From: Neohoeflea coraliihabitans
GTDB lineage: Bacteria; Pseudomonadota; Alphaproteobacteria; Rhizobiales; Rhizobiaceae
DNA: 64,000 nt
Direction: 5' to 3'
Assembly (NCBI RefSeq): GCF_019334345.1
Contig: NZ_JAHWQX010000001.1
Location: forward strand, 372,001 to 436,000
Shown here: positions 38,133-46,259 of the stretch, in pieces
How positions within the stretch are numbered: position 1 is the first letter of the stretch
How the letters are laid out: each line of letters starts with the position of its first letter
The notes under the pieces: generated by a model
The model's input: the letters and a program-made list of their open reading frames with translations, nothing else
What the model was told of the DNA's origin: nothing
The model's database searches: none
Made by a program: the position numbers and the translations under genes

Positions 38133-38992
38133 ACAGGGGACAGACCGGATCGGGCGGGGTCGAGCCCGAATATCTCGCGGCACCGACGCATGGCAGTCCG
38201 CATGACCAGTTCCGAGTCCTGCGACCACCAGTAGTCAGAGAATATTTCCACCTCGACAGGTCCGCGATATCCCGCCTGGCGCACCGCTCTTTCGAGCGCG
38301 GGCAGATCGATCACGCCGTCGCCCATCATTCCCCGGTCACGCAGCACGTCCTTGGTTGGTATCAGCCAGTCATTGACGTGAAAGCCCAATATTCTGTCCC
38401 GTCGGCCAGCGCGGGCAATCTGTGCCCAAACCTCCCGATCCCACCAGACGTGATAGGCATCGATCACGAGCCCGACACCTTGTCCGAGTTGATCGCAGAG
38501 ATCATTTGCCTCAGTCATCGTGCAAAGGACCGTTCGGTCACCGGCCAACATTGGATGCAACGGCTCGAGGGCCAGCTTGACACCGGCTTCACCGGCAAAG
38601 GCCGCAAGACGCGTGATACTCTCGGCAACTTCCACACGCGCTTCCGCAAGATCGCGGCTGCCCTGGGCGAGCCCGCCGGTAAATACCATGACATGATCGG
38701 CGCCAAGCGCAGCGGCAATCTCTATTTCCCGGCGTGCGTTTTCCTCAAGGCTTGCGCGGCCGGCCTCGTCACCCGCGACAAGCGGCCCGGCGCGGTTATA
38801 GCCGAGCACGGACAGACCGGTTTCCTTCAACAGAGCGTCGGTCCTGTCAAACCCCAGACGCGCAGTCTCGTCCCCCCAGATCGATACGTTCTTCAATCCC
38901 AGTTCGGCGCATCTATAGAAGAATATATCCATGCCCAGCCGTTCGCGTACGCACGCATAATTGATCACGATCTCGGACATCGGACTGGTCAT
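38129..38992 (-). CDS. Sugar phosphate isomerase/epimerase-like TIM-barrel protein
   Basis: The 287-residue protein belongs to the AP-endonuclease-2-type TIM-barrel family, seen in ALEPLHPMLAGDR (Glu ligand), GLVIDAYHVWWD (Asp and His ligands), ILGFHVNDW and PVEVEIFSDYWW (Glu ligand). The set Glu-Asp-His-Glu suits a divalent metal. Members isomerise sugars, epimerise inositol derivatives or dehydrate dehydroshikimate. ATG 38992 or 38980 both work; neither has a strong ribosome binding site. It is on the strand of the second iclR, 31 nt downstream of it. Confidence 0.85.
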   Translation of the reverse strand: MTSPMSEIVINYACVRERLGMDIFFYRCAELGLKNVSIWGDETARLGFDRTDALLKETGLSVLGYNRAGPLVAGDEAGRASLEENARREIEIAAALGADHVMVFTGGLAQGSRDLAEARVEVAESITRLAAFAGEAGVKLALEPLHPMLAGDRTVLCTMTEANDLCDQLGQGVGLVIDAYHVWWDREVWAQIARAGRRDRILGFHVNDWLIPTKDVLRDRGMMGDGVIDLPALERAVRQAGYRGPVEVEIFSDYWWSQDSELVMRTAMRRCREIFGLDPARSGLSPV

Positions 38993-39023
38993 TTGTTTTT
39001 CTCGAAGGCACACGTCGTTTCGT

Positions 39024-39893
39024 TCACTCTGAACGGGTCAGGATGTCGGATTTGCTTGACGAAAGTTCGGGGTCGGCGGCGGCGGCGGCGAACTGTCGCT
39101 CGCCGCGCATCCGCCTGCGCAGTGGCCAGATCGTTTCGATCTGCCGTGCAGCATTTTTCAGGGCGGCGGCCAACTCATCGAACCGTTCCGGCCGCACGCG
39201 CAGGAGCGGGCCCGCTACGCTGATCGTTCCGGCCACCGGAGCACCCGGCTCCTGGCTGGCGCGAAATGGAACAGCCACGGCTGCAGTTCCCGGTTCGGCT
39301 TCCTCGATGGAAGCCCCATAGCCCGTTCGCGCGGTGTCGCGAATACGCTGACGGATCTCCGGGATCTGGGTGGCACTGTTCGGGCCAAGGGGTCGCCGGG
39401 AGCGAAGCCCGCGCGCTTTCACAATGCGGATCGCCTCCTCCTCGGCAAGCGTGGAAAGCCACGCCTTTCCGTTGGCGGTTGCGTGCAGGACAATTTCCTG
39501 CCCCATGTCCGGATCATAGCGAAGACCACTTCGCGCCCCCTGTGCCCGTGCAACCCAGACCAAATCCTCCCCTTCCACGATAGCTAGCCGGCAATACTCG
39601 CAGGTTTCACGCGCCAGATTGTCGAGTATGGCCTGCACGGCATCGGAGACGGCACGCACATCGAGATTGCGAAAGGCCAACGTGCTCATTCGCAGCGACA
39701 GGGCATATTTCTGCGTGGTTTCCTCCTGGACAACCCAACCGCGTTCCGCCAGCACCGAGACCGTTCGGTGCGCTGCACTTGGCGGTATATCCAAAATGCG
39801 CGCCAACTCGACCAGCTCGACGGGTTCGGGTTCACCAGCCAGTTGCTCGAGAATTCTCAGGCCTCTCTCGACCGCCGCTACTGTCATTCGCAT
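39024..39893 (-). CDS. IclR-family transcriptional regulator (second copy)
   Basis: The 289-residue protein has an IclR winged helix (VAAVERGLRILEQLAGEPEPVELVELARILDIPPSAAHRTVSVLAERGWV) and an effector domain (DNLARETCEYCRLAIVEGEDLVWVARAQG to GYGASIEEAEPGTAAVAVPFR). The ATG at 39893 is used; a TTG at 39920 is possible. A perfect palindrome, TTGGAAT-N3-ATTCCAA, lies 39-55 nt upstream and again upstream of the aldolase/propeller genes, so autoregulation and control of both divergent operons are likely. Confidence 0.9.
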   Translation of the reverse strand: MRMTVAAVERGLRILEQLAGEPEPVELVELARILDIPPSAAHRTVSVLAERGWVVQEETTQKYALSLRMSTLAFRNLDVRAVSDAVQAILDNLARETCEYCRLAIVEGEDLVWVARAQGARSGLRYDPDMGQEIVLHATANGKAWLSTLAEEEAIRIVKARGLRSRRPLGPNSATQIPEIRQRIRDTARTGYGASIEEAEPGTAAVAVPFRASQEPGAPVAGTISVAGPLLRVRPERFDELAAALKNAARQIETIWPLRRRMRGERQFAAAAADPELSSSKSDILTRSE

Positions 39894-39931
39894 CTGTCCA
39901 TGTTCTTCAACATAAAGCAAACTGAAAGTTT

Positions 39932-39948
39932 TTGGAATATGATTCCAA
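39932..39948. promoter_or_regulatory. Perfect 7-3-7 palindrome upstream of iclR, probable autoregulatory operator
   Basis: TTGGAAT-ATG-ATTCCAA has arms identical to the site at 35284-35300. It lies 39 nt upstream of the chosen iclR start. Confidence 0.7.
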
Positions 39949-40051
39949 TAATTTGCGCAGGCAGGGCGGCACGGGACTTACCGCGGAGTCTACTGCCATT
40001 CACGGCGTCCGGTTGATCGCCGGTACGCGCTCGATATCCGATCTCCTTCAT

Positions 40052-40065
40052 CGAACAATTGTTCG
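40052..40065. promoter_or_regulatory. Perfect 14-bp palindrome upstream of iclR
   Basis: CGAACAATTGTTCG is fully self-complementary. Its GAACA-N2-TGTTC core matches that of the site upstream of dctP (33308-33319), suggesting that the TRAP-cluster IclR also acts here, or that both regulators cross-talk. Confidence 0.45.
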
Positions 40066-40500
40066 TTCTTTTCTTTATCATGCGCTGCGACATTGGAATG
40101 TGATGAGCTACAATCGACCACTTAAGCCATCGATCTGCCGGGTCTAAAGAGAACTCAACGGCGGATACGGCTCGTTCAAGCCAAATGCCTGCGGGTTCAA
40201 AGCTTCGGGCGATCGCATGATGCCCCGCATTCGCGATCAGCCCCTATTAAGACATCTGAACTCTGACATTTCCAGCGCAGGTTGAATACTGCGCACAAAA
40301 GGTTTGACAGCAGTTCCGATCCGCCAACCTGCGGACGCGGGTTCGATCCCGAAAAAACAGCGAACGGCGATCGGACCTTGAGTTTAAAAACTCTATTTCC
40401 CCTATTGCACGCGGAACATAACAGGTTCATAGTGTGAACACCTGAATTGAGGTTCAGTGCGTCGGCGTGATGCTGGCGATGCCAGGATGGCAAGGTGCGC

Positions 40501-40560
40501 GGGATGCAAGCCTGATGGTCCTGGCCCCAAGCGGGCGGCGGGATGCCAAGCGTGACGGTC
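40501..40560 (+). repeat. Two imperfect direct repeats in the leader of the methyltransferase module
   Basis: The units at 40501-40520 and 40540-40560 share GGGATGC, AAG and a GGTC end. A weaker third copy begins at 40479. They are 150-230 nt upstream of the ParB-methyltransferase start and could be protein binding sites or part of a structured leader RNA. Confidence 0.45.
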
Positions 40561-40710
40561 TGAAATGTAGGTTCTTGTGAGGGCGGGACGCCCGATGGGT
40601 CTGGCCGGCGACTGAAAGTTTAGTCGCGGTTTCAGCAAAATCATTCGCCTTGTCCGACGAATCTCTTCGTCGACGAGCGCGTCCTGTTTTCTCAATTCTA
40701 GGAACCTATC

Positions 40711-42084
40711 ATGACATTTCATGTCACAGTTCTCGCTGTGAGCGCCCTCATGCCCTTCAGCGGCAATGCGCGCGCACATTCAAAAGCACAGATCAATCAG
40801 ATCGCCAGGAGCATCGAGACGTTCGGGTTCACCAACCCGGTGCTGATCGATGAGGCCAACACAGTGCTTGCCGGCCATGGCCGGTTGGCCGCGGCAAAGC
40901 AGCTTGGCATGAAGGAAGTTCCCTGCCTTCGCTTTGACCATATGAGCGAAGCGGACAAGCGCGCCTACCGGATTGCTGACAACCGCATTGCCGAGAAAGC
41001 TGGCTGGGACAAGGAGATCCTCGCAATCGAGTTCCAGGCGCTCGCCGCGCTCGAATTCGATCTCACCACGACAGGGTTCGAGGTTCCCGAGATCGACATC
41101 ATCATCGGCGAATTCTCACCTGACAACCAGGATGACGCTGATGAGGAGGTCGATGATGACGGGGGTGATCGCATTGCCGGCCCGGCGGTAAGCCGCACTG
41201 GCGATCTCTTCCAGCTTGCCGATCATCGTCTCTTGTGCGGCAACGCCCTGTCGGCGGCGGATATGGCTGCACTCATGCAGGCGGAGACGGCGGGCGCGTG
41301 CTTTGCAGACTTTCCGTACAACGTGAAGGTGGCCGGCCACGTCTCCGGCCTCGGGCAGACCAGGCATCGCGAATTCGCGATGGCGTCCGGCGAGATGACG
41401 CCGGCTCAGTTCATCGACTTTCTCAATGAAGCCTTTGGCCAGATTGCTTCCGCCTGCAAGCCGGGGGCGATCGTCTTTGCCTGCATGGATTGGCGCCATG
41501 TTGAAGAAACCATTCGCGCTGGCAAGGCGGCACTCGGTGACCTGCTGAACCTTTGCGTGTGGAACAAGACCAATGCCGGCATGGGTAGCCTCTACCGCTC
41601 GCAGCATGAATTGGTTCTGGTGCTGAAGAACGGACGCGCGCCGCACGCCAACAATGTCGAACTGGGCAAGCACGGGCGCTACCGCACCAATGTGTGGACC
41701 TACCGCGGCATGAACAGTTTTGGCGCCGGCCGCATGGATGATCTGTCATCGCATCCGACGGTCAAGCCCACCGGTCTGGTCGCTGATGCCCTCCTTGACG
41801 TCACGCGCCGTGGCGACATCGTGCTCGACCCCTTCGGCGGGTCGGGAACCACGCTGATGGCTGCGCACAAGACCGGACGTCGTGCGCGGCTGCTCGAGAT
41901 AGACCCCGCCTACTGCGATCTCACGGTTCGTCGCTTCGAAAGCCACACCGGCAAGCAGGCGCGACTCATTGCGACCAGCGAGACATTCGAGGAGCTTGGC
42001 GAGCGCCGGCGCCAGGGAGCGTCCACGTCAGCTCCAGAAGCACCCGCCTCCGCAACCACAAATCTGGCGGGAGAGATGCAATGA
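40711..42084 (+). CDS. ParB-domain DNA methyltransferase (beta-type)
   Basis: The 457-residue protein has an N-terminal ParB/Srx-like nuclease-fold domain (residues about 20-115, with SIETFGFTNPVLID and LAGHGRLAAAKQLG). The C-terminal DNA methyltransferase has motif IV DFPY (Asp190-Tyr193, an Asp-Phe-Pro-Tyr version of DPPY), HPTVKP (338-343) and the AdoMet loop DPFGGSGT (363-370). Motif IV precedes motif I, so it is of the beta order and an N4-cytosine or N6-adenine methylase. The ATG at 40711 begins MTFHVTVL. It is coupled by a 4-nt overlap to the DUF5681 gene and then the terminase, a trio often found in alphaproteobacterial prophages. No restriction endonuclease accompanies it. Confidence 0.9.
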   Translation: MTFHVTVLAVSALMPFSGNARAHSKAQINQIARSIETFGFTNPVLIDEANTVLAGHGRLAAAKQLGMKEVPCLRFDHMSEADKRAYRIADNRIAEKAGWDKEILAIEFQALAALEFDLTTTGFEVPEIDIIIGEFSPDNQDDADEEVDDDGGDRIAGPAVSRTGDLFQLADHRLLCGNALSAADMAALMQAETAGACFADFPYNVKVAGHVSGLGQTRHREFAMASGEMTPAQFIDFLNEAFGQIASACKPGAIVFACMDWRHVEETIRAGKAALGDLLNLCVWNKTNAGMGSLYRSQHELVLVLKNGRAPHANNVELGKHGRYRTNVWTYRGMNSFGAGRMDDLSSHPTVKPTGLVADALLDVTRRGDIVLDPFGGSGTTLMAAHKTGRRARLLEIDPAYCDLTVRRFESHTGKQARLIATSETFEELGERRRQGASTSAPEAPASATTNLAGEMQ

Positions 42085-42560
42085 AGGAGCCTAAGAAAAC
42101 CAAAGGAACCGGCGCGGGCAAGGGCACCGGCGACTATGAGGTGGGTTATGGCAAGCCACCGGTGAAGAACCAGTTCCAGAAGGGCAACTGCGCCAATCCG
42201 AACGGCCGGCCGAAAAAGCGCAATGATCTATTGAGTATCTTTGATCGCGTTATGGGTGAAAAAATTGCGATCAAGAAAGATGGCATCTCCAAATCAATGT
42301 CGACCGTCGAAGCGCTCATGATGCGGCTTGCCAGGGACGCTCTCGCTGGCAATCGCGGCGCTATGCGAGACATTATCAGCCTGTTGTCGAGAGCGGCGCC
42401 GCAAAGCTCTACAGAACCCGGAGAAGCGGTGCTGCCTTCCCTCACCCTGGAAGAGACACATGTCCTTATCAAAGACTACTTGGCGCACCACGACGAAGAT
42501 GAAAAAAAGGCCATTGAGGACCGAGAAACCGCACCTGCGATCGAGGGCGAGCCCACATGA
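42081..42560 (+). CDS. DUF5681-domain protein
   Basis: The 159-residue basic protein has the DUF5681 start: DYEVGYGKPPVKNQFQKGNCANPNGRPKK, a glycine/asparagine motif, then a helical region (STVEALMMRLARDALAGNRGAMRDIISLL). Position directly before terL is that of a terminase small subunit, so DNA recognition is plausible, though this is inferred. Overlaps of 4 nt on both sides show coupling. Confidence 0.85.
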   Translation: MKEPKKTKGTGAGKGTGDYEVGYGKPPVKNQFQKGNCANPNGRPKKRNDLLSIFDRVMGEKIAIKKDGISKSMSTVEALMMRLARDALAGNRGAMRDIISLLSRAAPQSSTEPGEAVLPSLTLEETHVLIKDYLAHHDEDEKKAIEDRETAPAIEGEPT

Positions 42561-44002
42561 CCGGCCGCCCCCCGAAGCAACAATCGGCGAACCCCGCCGA
42601 ACATCACATCCGCGCGCTGTTGCAGCTGGCGCGCGGAGAACTTGCGACCTTCACCGGCCTGGCGTTCTTAACGATCCAGCCGGGCGAGCCTTACCTTACC
42701 AACTGGCACATCCGCGCAATCTCCCACGCGCTTGGCGAGGTGATGAATGGTCGCTGCAAGCGCTTGATCATCACCATGCCGCCACGATCGCTGAAGTCGA
42801 TTGCGGCTTCAATCGCCTTCCCGGCCTTCGTTCTGGGGCACGATCCGAGTAAGAAGATCATCAACGTCTCCTATGCCCAGTCCCTGTCGGTGCAGCTTGC
42901 CAACGGGTTCCGATCGATCGTCGAAGCCCCTTTCTATCGGCACCTGTTCCCGGACTTCAAAGTCAGCGACCGCAAGAACACTGAAAACGAGCTTCAGACG
43001 ACGCAAGGCGGCTTCAGGATGGCGACCTCGGTGGGCGGGCAGCTGACTGGCCGCGGCGCGGACATTATCATTATCGACGACCCGATGAAGGCTGACGATG
43101 TGTCATCGGCGACGACCCGCCAACGCATTGTCGAGTGGATGCAAACGACGCTCATGTCACGGCTGAATTCGCAAAGGGAGGGCGCCATCGTCGTTGTCAT
43201 GCAACGGCTTCATGTCGACGACCTCGCGGGCGTGCTTCTCGAAAGCGGCGGATGGACGCATCTTAATCTGCCGGCAATCGCCGAAGAGGATCAGCGCATC
43301 CCGACCGGCGACGGAAAGCACCATCACCGGGCGGTTGGCGATCTCTTGCATCCCGAACGCTGCGGCAAGGCGGAGCTTGACCAGCTCCGGCGCGATATCG
43401 GCTCGCTCGGCTTCTCGGCGCAATACCAGCAATCCCCCGCTCCCCCCGATGGCAATCTCGTCAAGCGCGCCTGGTTTAGAAATTTCGACCTCCAGATCCT
43501 GAACACGCGCGGAATGACCATCGTGCAATGCTGGGATACGGCGCTCAAGGGTGATCCCAGCTGCGACTATTCGGTGTGCAGCACCTGGGCGCGGGATGGC
43601 TCAAAGTTCTACCTGCTCGACGTCCTGCGCCGGCGCATGGCCTATCCGGAGCTCTTGCAGGCGGCACTGAAAGCCGAAGATGACTACCGACCCGAAGCGC
43701 TGCTCATCGAAGCTGCCGGCTCGGGAATAAGCCTCAGCGCCGATCTGAACCATCGCGGCATCGCTACGATCGCGGTCAACTCCAGAGGCGACAAGGAAAG
43801 CCGCCTCGCCCGCGTATCGGCAATGATCGAAAGCGGCAGCGTGTTCCTTCCGGAAATCGCACCATGGAAGGACGACTTCATGATGGAGGTATTGTCCTTC
43901 CCCTCCGGCCGCCACGATGACCAGGTCGATTCCATGAGCCAGGCACTGATCTGGATGAAGGATGAAAAGCCCACGGGAAGATTCTGGATCGGGAAGTTTT
44001 AG
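42557..44002 (+). CDS. Phage terminase large subunit
   Basis: The 481-residue protein has the terminase ATPase with a Walker A-like PPRSLKS (residues 75-81), Walker B IIIIDD (Asp174, Asp175), a coupling motif VVVMQRLHVDDLAG, and a C-terminal nuclease with CWDTALKGD and the late acidic DDQVDS. All expected catalytic positions are kept. No portal, capsid or tail genes follow, so the module is a stand-alone fragment rather than a prophage. Confidence 0.93.
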   Translation: MTGRPPKQQSANPAEHHIRALLQLARGELATFTGLAFLTIQPGEPYLTNWHIRAISHALGEVMNGRCKRLIITMPPRSLKSIAASIAFPAFVLGHDPSKKIINVSYAQSLSVQLANGFRSIVEAPFYRHLFPDFKVSDRKNTENELQTTQGGFRMATSVGGQLTGRGADIIIIDDPMKADDVSSATTRQRIVEWMQTTLMSRLNSQREGAIVVVMQRLHVDDLAGVLLESGGWTHLNLPAIAEEDQRIPTGDGKHHHRAVGDLLHPERCGKAELDQLRRDIGSLGFSAQYQQSPAPPDGNLVKRAWFRNFDLQILNTRGMTIVQCWDTALKGDPSCDYSVCSTWARDGSKFYLLDVLRRRMAYPELLQAALKAEDDYRPEALLIEAAGSGISLSADLNHRGIATIAVNSRGDKESRLARVSAMIESGSVFLPEIAPWKDDFMMEVLSFPSGRHDDQVDSMSQALIWMKDEKPTGRFWIGKF

Positions 44003-44119
44003 AGGGCGGAGGCAGGAGCGGCGGTCATCGAAACTTCGCGCGATTCCTACCGCGACTGCTCGCTGCTTTCGGTCATAGGGGACCGCCGCCTATCGCGATA
44101 TCGGCGGGTGTCGGCGCGG
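44003..44119. other. Junction between terminase and recombinase debris
   Basis: No gene is seen; the sequence links the terminase stop to the broken DUF2924 gene. Confidence 0.4.
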
Positions 44120-44450
44120 ATGATAGGGCTCAAGTCGTCGTCGACGGCGGACATGAAGAAGCAGTGACGCGACCTGTTCGGCAGCGAAGCGCCGCCGTTC
44201 AACCGTCGCTACCTGGAGAGCCGGCTCGCTTACCGCATCCAGGAACTCGCCTACGGCGGACTGAAGCCCGAGACCGTCCGACGGCTGGAGCGGCTGGGCG
44301 AGGAACTCGACGGGGGCGACAGGAAGAAGAGCCGCGTCCGCGCCGCCACCATGCCTATCGCCGGCACGAGGTTGATCCGCGAGTGGCAGGGCGTCGAGCA
44401 CGTCGTCATCGTCACCGCGGACGGCTTCGAGTGGCAGGGGCGGCGTGCCC
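44120..44450 (+). pseudogene. DUF2924-domain protein, disrupted by an in-frame stop and 3' truncation
   Basis: A frame starting at ATG 44120 reads TADMKKQ-stop-RDLFGSEAPPF, then YLESRLAYRIQELAYGG, GLKPETVRRLERLGEELDGG and REWQGVEHVVIVTADGFEWQGR. The stop TGA at 44165-44167 sits where relatives have the Trp of the WRDLFG motif (TGG to TGA). After EWQGR the sequence leaves the family and joins a recombinase fragment in another frame. DUF2924 genes usually sit beside a serine recombinase. Confidence 0.75.
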
Positions 44451-44454
44451 GGTC

Positions 44455-44778
44455 GGCCGCGTGCCTGCGGGCGAGATCGAGGGCGCCGTCATAGACCAGC
44501 TCCGCGCCGTTTTCCGCCAGCCGGAGATTGTTGCGGGGACCTGGAAGGCGGCGCGTGCCCATGCCGACTACATCACCGAGGCCGACGCCCGTGCGGCCCT
44601 GCAACAACTCGACCCGCTATGGGACGAACTTTTCCCCGCCGAACATGGCCGCATCGTCGCGCTGCTGGTCGAGCGTGTGGACATCGGCATGGACGGGCTG
44701 AAGGTGCGGCTACGCATCGACGGTCTCACTGGCCTTTCCCGCGAGATGCTGGGCGGCAATATCGGAAAAGCGGCGTGA
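44455..44778 (+). pseudogene. Serine recombinase C-terminal fragment
   Basis: The frame reads GRVPAGEIEGAVIDQLRAVFRQPEIVAGTWKAAR, then ARAALQQLDPLWDELFPAEHGRIVALLVERVDIG and a final RLRIDGLTGLSREM region. This matches the C-terminal domain of large serine recombinases, but the resolvase catalytic domain with its Ser is missing. It is fused by deletion to the DUF2924 remnant. Confidence 0.7.
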
Positions 44779-45173
44779 CACGCGGCGCGCCGATTCCCGA
44801 GACTGTGACGCTCCACGTGCCATTCCGCATCGTGAAGCGCGGCGGGCGGAAGGAAATGCATTCGCCGGATGGCGCAACGCACTTGCGGCGAACGGACAAC
44901 ACGCTCGTCAAGGCGCTGGCTCGCGCGTTCCGCTGGTAACGGATGCTGGAGTCGGGTGAGTTCGCCGCCATCGCCGAACTGGCCGCGCGGGAGGGCATCG
45001 CGCCCTCCTACATGACCCGCGTCCTGCGGCTCACGCTGCTCGCGCCCGATGTCGTCGAGGCGATCCTGGACGGGAAAGCGCCGGACGTGACGCTGGTGCG
45101 CGTGCTGGAGCCGTTTCCGGCGGAGTGGGAGCGCCAGTACTTAAGTATTTGTGCCGTAAAATCGAACGCTTAG
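44775..45173 (+). pseudogene. Recombinase-associated small protein, broken by a TAA stop
   Basis: One frame from GTG 44775 reads IPETVTLHVPFRIVKRGGRKEMH and LRRTDNTLVKALARAFRW, then TAA (44937-44939), then in the same frame RMLESGEFAAIAELAAREGIAPSYMTRVLRLTLLAPDVVEAILDG. In intact relatives the two halves are continuous (RWKRMLE-like), so the TAA replaces a lysine codon. The second half resembles a helix-turn-helix protein encoded beside DUF2924 and recombinase genes. It overlaps the recombinase stop by 4 nt, keeping the original coupling. Confidence 0.65.
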
Positions 45174-45208
45174 TTCAATTGACCTTGAGCCCCATGTCCC
45201 GCCTGAAG

Positions 45209-45870
45209 TCAGGTTCCTCCAACAGAGCCGGCTGGAGCATTCTGGAACGGAGCTCCTTCTGCTTCGGCGATGTTGAGAATCTCGACACCGCGCAATGCCT
45301 GCTTGACTGACGGGGCCTTCGCCCAGTCTCGCGCGGCGTATCCGCTCAGAGTGGCTGCAATCCCGCACTGCCAGTCCTTCAGGTTGCCTGTCTCTGCACC
45401 CCACTGACTGATTGCGATCCATTCCTGGGCGGAGGTTCCCTGGCAGCGATGCATCGCATCCAGTTCGGCAGGGCTGAGGGACGGGTCGGCAGGTCTTTCC
45501 CTGCCTTTCCCCTTGCCTGTATCCTGCGTTGTGCCGCCGATTTCCGGCGGCAGTGTTGATGGTAGGGGAAGGTCTAGGCCCCGGATCACCTTCCAGCACT
45601 CGGCCTTCTTGCACCATTCGGTCACGTTCTTGCCGTTGGATGTCTCGACGATCGCATCACGAATCTCGTATGCCCAGTCACGCATGAGTTCGACGATCTC
45701 ATCCGAGAGTTCCTGCTTTCTCCAAATCGCGTCGAGATCGACCTGCCTCCCCGTGCGGTGTGACAGAGACGGTTTCCGGGGCTCTTGGTACAGGGGCCAG
45801 TGCTCAGCCCCACACGCATAACTCTTGAAAACAACGGAAAAATCCGGCCGCAGCCGGATCGGGAGAACGC
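45209..45870 (-). pseudogene. Unidentified protein, C-terminal fragment (possibly AIPR-like)
   Basis: The frame from 45685 downstream gives 158 residues with KNVTEWCKKAECW. It continues upstream, without a plausible start, to about 45870 (LRPDFSVVFKSY, ACGAEHWPLYQEPRKPSLSHRTGRQVDL, AIWRKQELSDEIVEL). The Cys-rich EWCKK-ECW ending is reminiscent of AIPR (abortive-infection phage-resistance) proteins; I am not certain. The 5' part is missing, so the gene is probably inactive. It sits next to the broken recombinase module. Confidence 0.4.
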
Positions 45871-46259
45871 CTTCGCAGGGGCAAGTGGCGGAGGGAACGG
45901 GACTGCGGTCGAACCTTCTCTGCCGCTAACCCATTGATTTTAATTTTGATATGATCACTCCTACCCTCCAAGCGAATAGCAACGGTTCCCTCACCGCACG
46001 CTGCAATCTCGATACCGATCAGATTCCGTCTGCCTGAGGCCAGTAGTTGGCGGCGTGGAGTCTGCCCTAGGCGGCCATTCGCTGGGCGCCGTCTCAAGGA
46101 TAATGATGCGGAACAAAGCCGACCTCTCATTCGGAATTCGTAGCGTCTGCTGTTGGCCCATCGCGACAATGATCGCTTGTCAGAACGTGCGGCAGTTCAT
46201 GCCAGTTGCGTACGGCGAAGTGTCATGCATGATCGTGAAAACTGATCCTGTAGGACGCA
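45871..46259. other. Stretch upstream of lysR without a recognised gene
   Basis: Short frames only. It includes the 5' edge of the preceding fragment and the lysR promoter; no clear motif was found. Confidence 0.4.

Larger units (their letters stand above)
39949..40710. other. Long intergenic stretch with tRNA-like T-arm debris and direct repeats
   Basis: No protein gene is seen. At about 40345-40360 a GCGGGTTCGATCCCG string resembles a tRNA T-arm, but no complete cloverleaf can be folded around it. Two imperfect direct repeats of about 20 nt (40501-40520 and 40540-40560, both GGGATGC-AAG-TG-GGTC-like) follow. This is the leader of the methyltransferase module. Confidence 0.45.

Noticed and set aside
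40345-40420. A possible tRNA gene around the GGTTCGATCC string
   Set aside because: No acceptor, D-arm or anticodon stem could be formed; only the T-arm-like piece is present.
46055-46259. A small coding gene before lysR
   Set aside because: Frames here are short, end inside lysR and show no conserved motif.
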